Shown: in pieces, positions 1 through 6,220 of the stretch
How positions within the stretch are numbered: position 1 is the stretch's first letter
Layout: each line of letters begins with the position of its first letter
Assembly: GCA_003216075.1 (NCBI GenBank)
Contig: QCJK01000014.1
Location: forward strand, 1-38,349
Length of the DNA: 38,349 nt
Reading direction: 5' to 3'
Origin: Prochlorococcus sp. AG-409-B05
Lineage (GTDB): Bacteria > Cyanobacteriota > Cyanobacteriia > PCC-6307 > Cyanobiaceae
Program-made: the position numbers and the translations under genes
The notes under the pieces: model-generated
Databases searched by the model: none
Told to the model about the DNA's origin: nothing
Seen by the model: the letters and a program-made list of their open reading frames with translations, nothing else

Positions 1-1
1 A

Positions 2-154
2 GTAAAAACAGTTTCAGAAAGGAAACGAGATGAAAAGAGCAAGCTATTGAGCATTTCCGTCTATCTAAATACGGGCAAGATTGTTGGACTTATTTCTATT
101 GGTGTTGTCGCTTCGGCGATCTTGGTCGCTGCTTTGAGTTTCATTGTTAGATGA
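2..154 (+). CDS. Small single-span membrane protein, SVY-motif family (5' end outside window)
   Basis: The frame is open from the window edge to TGA at 152-154, so only the last 50 codons are visible. A charged segment (KRDEKSK) is followed by SISVYLNTGK, one hydrophobic helix of about 22 residues and a short end, FIVR. The same plan and nearly the same SVYLNT motif recur in the gene at 970-1104, and a looser version (VSVYWKP) in the gene at 270-821. I do not recognise a named family. It lacks the ExxNGRxAMIG motif of Hli/CAB-like proteins, so it is not a high-light-inducible protein. Predicted: a small inner- or thylakoid-membrane protein of unknown role. The start codon cannot be placed. 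Confidence 0.6.
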   Translation, partial: VKTVSERKRDEKSKLLSISVYLNTGKIVGLISIGVVASAILVAALSFIVR

Positions 155-234
155 CTAAGAGAAAGAGAGCTTCATTGAAGTTGAGTTGAAGTTAGACGTA
201 ACTCTGTCCCATATTTCAAAGCAAGGTTTCATTT

Positions 235-251
235 GATGCTTGAATATTGTT
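235..251 (+). repeat. Direct repeat copy 1, leader of SVY-family gene
   Basis: The 17-base string gatgcttgaatattgtt occurs here and again at 932-948. In both places it sits 35-38 bases before a GTG start, with a CAGG Shine-Dalgarno-like stretch just before that start. It looks like a duplicated leader belonging to paralogous genes. A shorter 8-base match (gatgcttg) also lies at 5650-5657, ten bases before the small gene at 5667. Confidence 0.7.
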
Positions 252-269
252 CAAACGCAGGGTTGGCCA

Positions 270-821
270 GTGGTACGAGAGAGAATTAAAGAGCTTGTTG
301 ATTTTGCAAGAATCGAATCGCCTTATCGTTCAGCAAACAAGGGTTGGTTAACTAATGATGTCTATTTGCAGCTGGGCAAATCCTCTTCTGCACAAGAAAA
401 CGATGGAGCTGAGTTGGCAGATGTATCAGTTTATTGGAAACCTATAAGTGAGATAGTGATACTTCTTTTCGTTGTTCTGTGCTTGAGCACGATATTTGTC
501 TATATGGTTCTTAATTTATCTCTAGGCAAGCTTCAAATACCTTTCTCGATGAGCTATGTCAGCTCTCAGTCAGAGGAGGTGAGTGGTCAGAGCTTATCTG
601 CTGAACTGAGTTCCACGACTGAAAAGATGATTGTTGTTGAACAGCCAGTAGAAGTGAAGCCAGTAGAAGTGAAGCCAGTAGAAGTGAAGCCAGTAGAAGT
701 GAAAAATCAGTCTCCGGAAAAAACTACAAATGCTTTGCAGATGAGTACTGTTCCAAAAAAAGTGACCACAAGGCCAGTTACTGCAACGGATCTATTCCAA
801 TCCCCCCGGCGTGGAAACTGA
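270..821 (+). CDS. SVY-motif membrane protein with PVEVK-repeat tail
   Basis: This is a 183-residue protein if it starts at the GTG at 270. The frame is open further up to a TTG at 240, but the GTG is preferred because an AGGG lies about 7 bases before it and the arrangement matches the paralogue at 970. From the GTG there is a soluble N-terminal part of about 50 residues, then VSVYWKP, one hydrophobic helix at about residues 60-83, and a Ser/Glu-rich linker. Four PVEVK units follow at about 126-145, then a Lys/Thr/Pro-rich tail ending SPRRGN. The tail resembles the Pro-Glu/Pro-Lys rods of TonB-like proteins, but there is no TonB C-terminal domain. The membrane motif relates it to the two small neighbours at 2-154 and 970-1104. 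The function is unknown. A membrane-anchored protein with an extended, charged outer arm is an inference from layout only. Confidence 0.7.
   Translation: MVRERIKELVDFARIESPYRSANKGWLTNDVYLQLGKSSSAQENDGAELADVSVYWKPISEIVILLFVVLCLSTIFVYMVLNLSLGKLQIPFSMSYVSSQSEEVSGQSLSAELSSTTEKMIVVEQPVEVKPVEVKPVEVKPVEVKNQSPEKTTNALQMSTVPKKVTTRPVTATDLFQSPRRGN
645..704 (+). repeat. 15-bp in-frame minisatellite, four copies
   Basis: The unit ccagtagaagtgaag is repeated four times in tandem (645, 660, 675, 690) with a single change at the last base of the final copy. It encodes PVEVK each time. The copies are almost identical in DNA, so expansion by slippage looks recent, and the length may vary between strains. Confidence 0.95.
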
Positions 822-931
822 TTGTCTTTGATGATCTTCAGTTAGAAAAAGTTAAATTTCCTTAAACGACAGCAGGTTTTTGTTGCAGGTTTTGGTGAGG
901 ATTACTTTCTTTGAGATTTCTGGGAATCCAT

Positions 932-948
932 GATGCTTGAATATTGTT
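932..948 (+). repeat. Direct repeat copy 2, leader of SVY-family gene
   Basis: Second exact copy of gatgcttgaatattgtt (first at 235-251). Here the frame that would start at the TTG inside the repeat ends at TAA 952-954. The repeat therefore cannot be part of the downstream protein and must be retained as leader DNA or as a trace of duplication. Confidence 0.7.
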
Positions 949-969
949 GCTTAATTACAGGATCAACAA

Positions 970-1104
970 GTGGCAGAAAAAAAAGGAAATGAGTTGGCAA
1001 CCATATCTGTTTACCTGAATACACCGATAGCAGCGGTCCTTTTGGGAGTAGGGTTTATCCTTGCTTCGGTCTTGTTTGCAGGTGTGATGCTTATTGTGCG
1101 CTGA
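970..1104 (+). CDS. Small single-span membrane protein, SVY-motif family (44 aa)
   Basis: GTG at 970 to TGA at 1102-1104 gives 44 residues. After VAEKKGNELAT comes ISVYLNTPIA, then one hydrophobic helix (about residues 18-40), ending MLIVR. The alignment with the partial gene at 2-154 is close: both have ISVYLNT, a small-residue-rich helix and an -IVR end. The start is supported by AGGA at 959-962, about 7 bases upstream, matching the spacing at 270; a stop at 952 rules out a start further up. It is too short to be found by a length cutoff of 60 residues. The role is unknown. An opposing reading frame (1011-1376) overlaps its 3' two thirds. Confidence 0.65.
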   Translation: MAEKKGNELATISVYLNTPIAAVLLGVGFILASVLFAGVMLIVR

Positions 1105-1376
1105 TCAATTAAATCTGCCTTAATTAGTCTCAGACTCCTTGTTGTCTCTTTAGGCTTGTGTCCATGAGAGATCATGGCTTCTGATCGCAGTAGATATTGA
1201 TTAGCTTGCTTTTCAAGGAGCAGATGCAATTCCAGGAGATAACCTACAGGGTCATTTCTGGAAAAACCTTTACAAGCTTCAGTTGATAGCTTGACTTTTG
1301 AGAAATCTCTTGAAAGAGATCGTTTAGTGCGATTCTCTAATGATAGGGAAATTGCCTCCAAATTATTAGTTTTCAA
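1011..1376 (-). CDS. Hypothetical protein, antisense overlap with SVY gene
   Basis: This 121-codon frame on the minus strand starts at TTG 1376; no ATG start is available before the upstream stop. The part from 1105 to 1376 reads like a real protein. It has a charged N-terminus and then a helix-forming stretch around VGYLLELHLLLEKQ, and its codon third positions resemble those of neighbouring genes. The last 31 codons lie antisense to the SVY-motif gene at 970-1104 and are Arg/Thr/Pro-rich, as expected of a shadow frame. One reading is a real gene whose stop was lost, so that it now runs on into its convergent neighbour. Another is a chance frame. No family is recognised. Confidence 0.4.
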   Translation of the reverse strand: MKTNNLEAISLSLENRTKRSLSRDFSKVKLSTEACKGFSRNDPVGYLLELHLLLEKQANQYLLRSEAMISHGHKPKETTRSLRLIKADLIDQRTISITPANKTEARINPTPKRTAAIGVFR

Positions 1377-1547
1377 ATCATATTGACAATTTTCAGAAAT
1401 TTTTGTTTATATAATGTGTGATTTAGACTTTATAAATAGCCTTTAATAGTGACTTTTGTCCTTTCCATTCTCTCTATAAATAAGAGATTAAGGATATTGA
1501 CTCTGAGTAGTTTATGACATCAGTTTTTGAAAGACAGATTTAAAAAA

Positions 1548-2450
1548 TTAATCGATTGCATAGTGCAATTTGATTAGCTCTTTTGCAAGAGAAGGAAAGA
1601 GCAAAGAGTCTTTTGCGCGTTGTCTTCCTTGACTGAATACAACTAAGAGCATTGGGTTTCCTTCAGGAGAACAGCACCATGCTGCATCATTTCGGGCTTG
1701 ACTCATCCATCCTGCTTTACTCCAAAGCCTAGTTCCTTTTGGGAGTCCTTCTCCTAAGAAGCCATCAATTTGATTTTCTGGATCTTGACTGCGTTGTATG
1801 GGATCTAATGATCTTGATAGAAGTTCTTTAATTCTTTTGCTGGCTAGTGGGGATATTAATGATTCAGTCATCACTGCTTCTAATAGCCGAGCTGTAGCAG
1901 CAGTTGTTAATGCATTCCTATTTTGATTCCCTGATTTGTAGAAATCTCGTTCTCGACCATATGGCCCGTCTCCCCATGTTTTCTGGCAGCAGTTAATTTG
2001 TTTCATTTCAGACCAATTAAGGCTGATTAGCCATTTATTTATTAACTGTCTTTGTTCTTGCCATGCTTGCCAACGTTCTCCATAAAGCGATGGTCCACTA
2101 GTTGTGCCAGTTAATAGGTCAATTATTAATCCTGTCGCGTCATTGCTTGAATTAATGATCATGTCCTTTAACGCTCTACGCATTTCTGGCGTTTCAGGAA
2201 TTAGATCTTTTTGAAGCCAAGCCTCTGTGGCAACTGCATAAAACAGTTTTACGACGCTTGCAGGATATAGCAATCTTGATTCATTCCATCCAGCTCCTGT
2301 ACCGCTAGATGGCTTAGGGTTTGATTGGTTGTAGCGAATCCATGAAATAGCAATGCTGTTGTGGAGGCCAGGACGACCTTGCTTTTCTAGTCGAGCAAGT
2401 ATTTCTACTAGCTCGGTAGTCATAGCGGAATTGGGACTGTAGAACGCCAT
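1548..2450 (-). CDS. Class A beta-lactamase-fold serine hydrolase
   Basis: A 300-residue protein from the ATG at 2450 (the frame extends to an ATG at 2486, which would overlap the divergent gene). It shows the three motifs of penicillin-recognising serine enzymes: S-V-V-K at about residues 65-68 (nucleophile and general base), S-N-D at 102-104, and K-A-G at 245-247 in place of the usual K-T/S-G. A class A-type Glu in an omega loop is not obvious to me, so antibiotic hydrolysis should not be assumed. A D,D-peptidase or another wall-related hydrolase is as likely. No clear signal peptide is visible at either start. Divergent from an NlpC/P60 endopeptidase with 17 bases between the start codons, which supports a shared role in cell-wall turnover. 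Confidence 0.85.
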   Translation of the reverse strand: MAFYSPNSAMTTELVEILARLEKQGRPGLHNSIAISWIRYNQSNPKPSSGTGAGWNESRLLYPASVVKLFYAVATEAWLQKDLIPETPEMRRALKDMIINSSNDATGLIIDLLTGTTSGPSLYGERWQAWQEQRQLINKWLISLNWSEMKQINCCQKTWGDGPYGRERDFYKSGNQNRNALTTAATARLLEAVMTESLISPLASKRIKELLSRSLDPIQRSQDPENQIDGFLGEGLPKGTRLWSKAGWMSQARNDAAWCCSPEGNPMLLVVFSQGRQRAKDSLLFPSLAKELIKLHYAID

Positions 2451-2467
2451 TGCGCTCGCATGAATCA

Positions 2468-3220
2468 ATGATGACCCTAGGTGCATCTATTGACAAAGGA
2501 CTAATTTCCCCAGGAACTTTCTGGCAAATCCAGTCTGATGCAAATGCTTATGGGGGGGCTGTTGGTGATGAATTGGTCACGCAGGTGGCTGAAGGTCGAA
2601 GATTTCAATTGATAGAGCCATTTAGTAAAGACTTTGAAGCTAAAAATGATATTCGTTTCAAAGTTCGCTTGTTGGAGGATGGTTATTTGTGTTGGTTGGA
2701 TTTAGCAGATTTGATTTGTTCAGAATGTCTTCAAACCTTTTGGGAGCCACTATCGCTAAAAGACCATGAGATTCAACAACGACTTCAATCTGTTGTGACA
2801 TGGGTTGAAAAAGCTTCCCGCAGAAATAACAAATACCTTTGGGGAGGCACATTAGGACCTGATTTTGATTGTTCTGGCTTGGTTCAAACTGCTTTCGCTA
2901 GTGAGGGCATTTGGTTGCCAAGAGATGCTTATCAGCAGGAAAGATTCTGTGATTCTTTGTTTGCTAGTCCATCTGAACTTGAATTGTTGCGCTTAGGAGA
3001 CTTGATTTTTTTTGGGACCCAAGAGCGATGTGATCATGTAGGCATATATGTAGGGCAAGGCTTTTACTGGCATAGTTCTGGGAAGGTCCATGGTCGAAAC
3101 GGAATTGGTTCGGATCAATTGGATCCAAAGAGTAAAAATCACGTATCTTCTTATTACTGTGCCAAGTTTCGAGGGGCAGGACGAGTCAATCGCTGTCATG
3201 ACGGTACTTCCCTGCCTTGA
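2468..3220 (+). CDS. NlpC/P60-family cell-wall endopeptidase
   Basis: A 250-residue protein from the ATG at 2468; a second ATG follows at once at 2471, and a TTG at 2450 would overlap the divergent start. The N-terminal 100 or so residues look like an SH3-type wall-binding region. The C-terminal NlpC/P60 domain follows, with the catalytic Cys in FDCSGL (residue 135), His in CDHVGIY (190) and a third polar residue, His, in WHSSG (202). Such enzymes cut gamma-D-Glu-diaminopimelate or related bonds in peptidoglycan peptides. The WGG motif before the Cys is typical. No obvious signal peptide is visible, so export, or action on internal muropeptides, is undecided. Its divergent neighbour is a penicillin-binding-type hydrolase. 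Confidence 0.9.
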   Translation: MMTLGASIDKGLISPGTFWQIQSDANAYGGAVGDELVTQVAEGRRFQLIEPFSKDFEAKNDIRFKVRLLEDGYLCWLDLADLICSECLQTFWEPLSLKDHEIQQRLQSVVTWVEKASRRNNKYLWGGTLGPDFDCSGLVQTAFASEGIWLPRDAYQQERFCDSLFASPSELELLRLGDLIFFGTQERCDHVGIYVGQGFYWHSSGKVHGRNGIGSDQLDPKSKNHVSSYYCAKFRGAGRVNRCHDGTSLP

Positions 3221-3258
3221 GGATGACGATTAGGTTTTGCACATTGCTTGTTAATTGA

Positions 3259-4224
3259 ATGACTCTGCCCATAGAAATATCAGTAGTAGTTCCTGTTTAT
3301 AACGAGGAAGAAAGCCTTCCTGAGCTTGTAAAGCAGTTATTGCAGGCTTTGAGACCTACTGATAAGGCATTTGAATTGGTTTTAGTAAATGATGGTTCGA
3401 CAGATAGAAGTGCTGATGTCTTGGCCCGATTAAGTGCTGAGGTACCTGAATTGGTGTGTGTAATTTTGCGGAAAAATTATGGACAGACAGCTGCTATGGC
3501 TGCTGGATTTGATTCGGCCAGTGGAGAAGTAATAGTTAGTCTTGATGGAGATCTTCAGAATGATCCTGCTGATATAACTCTTTTGATCAACAAATTAGGC
3601 GAGGGTTATGACTTGGTAAGTGGTTGGCGATATCAACGAAAAGATGCTGCAATCCTTCGTAAATTACCTTCCAAGATTGCTAATAGATTAATAGGCCAAG
3701 TCACAGGTGTGCGTTTGCATGATTATGGATGCTCATTAAAGGCCTATAGGAGAGAAGTACTGTCTGATATGCGTTTATATGGAGAACTTCATCGCTTCTT
3801 ACCTGTGCTCGCTAATATTGAGGGTGCCAGGATTACAGAGGTAAAAGTTAATCATCGAGCGCGGCAATATGGCAATAGTAATTACGGAATAGATCGCACT
3901 TTTAGAGTTCTTATGGATCTTTTGACGGTTTGGTTTATGAATCGTTTTTTGACGCGTCCAATGTATGTATTTGGATTTGGTGGAATGGTCGCGATAGCCG
4001 GAAGTTTTATTGTAAGTGCTTATTTATTTACTCTGAAGCTTTATGGCCAAGATATAGGTAATCGCCCCTTATTGATATTGGCATTAGTTTTGGGTCTTGC
4101 AGGTGTCCAACTTTTTTGTTTTGGATTGCTAGGTGAATTACAAATTCGCACCTACCATGAAAGTCAAGGAAGACCTATTTATCGCATTCGAGCCACATTA
4201 CGTGGAGGGCGACCTACGGTTTGA
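3259..4224 (+). CDS. Family 2 glycosyltransferase (DPM1/GtrB-like) with two C-terminal membrane helices
   Basis: A 321-residue protein with a GT-A fold N-terminus: VVPVYNEEE at 10-18, NDGSTD at 44-49 and the metal/nucleotide site SLDGDLQNDP at 94-103. Two hydrophobic helices follow near 238-260 and 269-293. This layout matches polyprenyl-phosphate sugar synthases of the DPM1/GtrB/ArnC group, which move a sugar from a nucleotide donor to undecaprenyl phosphate at the membrane. The actual sugar cannot be read from the sequence. The gene follows the NlpC/P60 gene by 38 bases and may be cotranscribed with it. Its last 46 bases overlap the convergent HEAT-repeat gene. Confidence 0.9.
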   Translation: MTLPIEISVVVPVYNEEESLPELVKQLLQALRPTDKAFELVLVNDGSTDRSADVLARLSAEVPELVCVILRKNYGQTAAMAAGFDSASGEVIVSLDGDLQNDPADITLLINKLGEGYDLVSGWRYQRKDAAILRKLPSKIANRLIGQVTGVRLHDYGCSLKAYRREVLSDMRLYGELHRFLPVLANIEGARITEVKVNHRARQYGNSNYGIDRTFRVLMDLLTVWFMNRFLTRPMYVFGFGGMVAIAGSFIVSAYLFTLKLYGQDIGNRPLLILALVLGLAGVQLFCFGLLGELQIRTYHESQGRPIYRIRATLRGGRPTV

Positions 4225-4649
4225 ATACGTTGGAAATTACGATGCTTTTGAATTAATGCAGCGGCAGCACCAACCACACGAAGGTCTGAATCTTTTAGTC
4301 CGCGTCGAAGAATAGGTAAAGCAGATTTATGACCCCAAAGTCCTGCAATAGTGACAGCTTGTAATCGGTGATCAGGATCTGAATTAATAGCTTTATTGAG
4401 TTCCCTCTTAAGGTTTAGTTTTTCTTGGAGTGTTTTTGGGGCTTCCCAATCTGATTTTTCGTCAGAAAAACAGTTTTTTTCTGGATGCCGATAGACCTCT
4501 GTCTTTACAAGCGTAATTTGAGGATTATTTAATTTTGACCCAATTTTTGGTGAAAGGACTCTTGATTGAGAGTTCTTTGGGTACTTCCCAAAGCCCCATA
4601 ACATCAGTGTTAACAAGAAAGCAGCAGTGCCGGCAATTACCTCGTTCAT
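4179..4649 (-). CDS. Membrane-anchored HEAT-repeat protein
   Basis: A 156-residue protein from ATG 4649. A hydrophobic N-terminus (about residues 5-20) suggests a membrane anchor, followed by a polar linker of about 60 residues. The C-terminal region contains one or two HEAT-like helical repeats with the pattern DHRLQAVTIAGLWGHKSALPILRRGLKDSD and then LRVVGAAAALI; these are split here only for description. HEAT repeats bind proteins and no enzyme motif is visible. The stop lies inside the 3' end of the convergent glycosyltransferase gene, an overlap of 46 bases. The gene is divergent from psaI with 140 bases between starts. Confidence 0.75.
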   Translation of the reverse strand: MNEVIAGTAAFLLTLMLWGFGKYPKNSQSRVLSPKIGSKLNNPQITLVKTEVYRHPEKNCFSDEKSDWEAPKTLQEKLNLKRELNKAINSDPDHRLQAVTIAGLWGHKSALPILRRGLKDSDLRVVGAAAALIQKHRNFQRIQTVGRPPRNVARMR

Positions 4650-4789
4650 GTCCTTATTCAGGGTTTTGGTGAAGTGTCAGATGATTCATCGAGAGCTGAT
4701 GGATTGAACTTTTATGTCACCCAAGGGCTCACAATGGGATCTATTCTTATTCAATCTCTACAGTAACTAAGGAATTATTGGCTTGTGCC

Positions 4790-4906
4790 ATGACTAGCGA
4801 ATTCGCTGCAAACTATCTGCCTTCAGTTTTTGTACCTCTTATAGGACTCATAGCACCTGCGGTGTTCATTGTGTTAGTTGGTCGCCACATCACGGCTACA
4901 GACTGA
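4790..4906 (+). CDS. psaI: Photosystem I reaction centre subunit VIII (PsaI)
   Basis: ATG 4790 to TGA 4904-4906 gives 38 residues, the usual PsaI size. The sequence has a short N-terminus ([12 protein letters not shown]), one membrane helix rich in Val, Leu and Ile with a Pro near the middle ([12 protein letters not shown]), and ends GRHITATD. PsaI sits in the thylakoid membrane next to PsaL and helps organise the PSI trimer interface. It is immediately upstream of psaL, 52 bases from that start, a pairing known in cyanobacteria, and the two are probably cotranscribed. It is too short for standard ORF cutoffs. Confidence 0.93.
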   Translation: MTSEFAANYLPSVFVPLIGLIAPAVFIVLVGRHITATD

Positions 4907-4958
4907 ACTGACAGGTTTTCACTTAACTTCCAGCAACCCAGCTCAATTTCCTAACCCA

Positions 4959-5558
4959 ATGACCGAATTCCAAGATCCGTTCCTGAAATCTGGTGCTCCA
5001 GTCAAGTTTGATCAGAAGTACGTTGATAACAGCGTGCGTCCGACAGATATTGGCATTGCAGATCAGTGGGCGGTTAATCCTCCAGCAGATCCTTGCGTTG
5101 GTGATTTAGCCACACCAGTCAATAGTGGATACTTCACTAAGGCTTGGCTGAACAATCTTCCCTTTTACCGCCCTGGTCTGTCTCCAAACTTCCGTGGCCT
5201 CGAAGTAGGTGCGATTTTTGGATATTTTCTTTATGGACCATTTACTATTACTGGACCATTCCGTAATGGTGAATTTGCTCTGACTGCGGGCCTATTGAGT
5301 GCTATCGGAGCTATGCATATTCTTACAGCTCTCTTGGTTCTATATAACTCTCCTGGTGATGGACCAAATATTCAGCCTGCTGATTGCACAATAGACAATC
5401 CTCCAGCTGAGTTGTTTACAAAGCATGGCTGGGCAGACTTCACAAGTGGTTTTTGGCTTGGCGGATGTGGAGGTGCAGTATTTGCATGGCTCTTATGTGG
5501 AACTCTGCATGTAGATACACTTATACAAAAGGGTGCTTTCTTCCCTTGGGTTGGTTGA
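4959..5558 (+). CDS. psaL: Photosystem I reaction centre subunit XI (PsaL)
   Basis: A 199-residue protein from ATG 4959; the frame is open further up but that part overlaps psaI in another frame and has no family resemblance. Characteristic PsaL segments are visible: an N-terminal region with [17 protein letters not shown], then [14 protein letters not shown], and later membrane helices including [19 protein letters not shown]. PsaL is the trimer-forming subunit of cyanobacterial PSI. The gene is followed by two hairpins, an AT-only one overlapping the stop (5557-5579) and the strong one at 5588-5637, which should end the psaI-psaL transcript. Confidence 0.97.
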   Translation: MTEFQDPFLKSGAPVKFDQKYVDNSVRPTDIGIADQWAVNPPADPCVGDLATPVNSGYFTKAWLNNLPFYRPGLSPNFRGLEVGAIFGYFLYGPFTITGPFRNGEFALTAGLLSAIGAMHILTALLVLYNSPGDGPNIQPADCTIDNPPAELFTKHGWADFTSGFWLGGCGGAVFAWLLCGTLHVDTLIQKGAFFPWVG

Positions 5559-5587
5559 TTTTATTTAAAAAATAAAATCTTATAAGT

Positions 5588-5637
5588 AAAAACAGCTAGC
5601 ATAAGGAATGAAGAATTTCGTATGCTAGCTGTTTTTT
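5588..5637 (+). terminator. Rho-independent terminator after psaL
   Basis: A perfect 16-bp stem (aaaaacagctagcata at 5588-5603 with its complement at 5621-5636), a 17-base loop, and a T-run that forms part of the right arm. The left arm begins with an A-run, so it could also act from the other strand, but no minus-strand gene reads into it from nearby. Confidence 0.85.
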
Positions 5638-5666
5638 AGTGTCTATTTTGATGCTTGGTAATTTTT

Positions 5667-5840
5667 ATGGCTGATACATTTAAAACTATTAGTAATCTAT
5701 TCCCGCCATTTTCAAATATTACTCACCCTTTAGAAGGCTGCTTCTATCTACTGATAATTGCTTTCGCAATCAGATGGAAATGGCCTAGGACTTGGAATAG
5801 GCTCCTTGAGCGAATATCCGCTGATATTGAAAAAGATTGA
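5667..5840 (+). CDS. Small membrane protein of unknown function, possible in-frame stop
   Basis: ATG 5667 to TGA 5838-5840 gives 57 residues. A polar N-terminus, one hydrophobic helix (about residues 28-38, GCFYLLIIAFAI), then a Trp/Arg-rich segment KWPRTWNRLLERI and an acidic end. The reading frame continues after the TGA for 26 more sense codons to TAG 5919-5921. These codons encode a strongly charged stretch (for example DNRRVKDRIIKTKKELDK), giving a potential 84-codon gene interrupted by one TGA. It lies between the psaL terminator and the psaB terminator. I do not recognise the family. The start is chosen as the first ATG that gives a clear helix; gatgcttg, also seen before two genes at the window start, lies ten bases upstream. 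Confidence 0.55.
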   Translation: MADTFKTISNLFPPFSNITHPLEGCFYLLIIAFAIRWKWPRTWNRLLERISADIEKD

Positions 5841-6130
5841 AGTTTAGATTTTGAGGCAAAACCTGATAATCGGCGAGTAAAAGATCGAATTATAAAAACT
5901 AAAAAAGAATTAGATAAATAGACCTTTGTAATTTAGTCAGTCTAATCAAGTGCGTCTTTTATTTTCTGCTTGGAAAACAAGCTGCTCATATTTGCTTCTT
6001 TTTTGAACTCTTTTGAGGGTATATTGTTTGTTCGGCTTGATATAAGGAAGAGGTTGATCAAGGAGATTATTAAATAGATTTATTTTTAGGATTTGGAAAT
6101 TTTGCATAAAGATTGATAGCAGTTATTTCG
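5841..6130. other. Gap between small ORF and psaB terminator
   Basis: The first 81 bases hold the in-frame continuation of the gene at 5667 (to TAG 5921). From about 5922 to 6130 the DNA is AT-rich. I see no ORF with a start and a ribosome site, no tRNA, and no clear hairpin before the psaB terminator at 6134. Confidence 0.5.
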
Positions 6131-6133
6131 AAC

Positions 6134-6172
6134 AAAAAAATACCCGTCAGTTTTAAATTAACTGACGGGTAT
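6134..6172 (-). terminator. Rho-independent terminator of psaA-psaB
   Basis: A perfect 13-bp stem (6140-6152 with 6160-6172, core tacccgtcag / ctgacgggta) and a 7-base loop. Read on the minus strand it is followed by a run of seven U (the A-run at 6134-6140). It lies 49 bases beyond the psaB stop codon. Confidence 0.92.
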
Positions 6173-6220
6173 AGATTCGACCTTATCGAGGGCTGTTATT
6201 TATTCGTTATTTTCAGTTTT

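Noticed and set aside
2-1104. Small membrane genes as high-light-inducible (Hli) proteins
   Set aside because: The Hli/CAB motif ExxNGRxAMIG is missing from all three.
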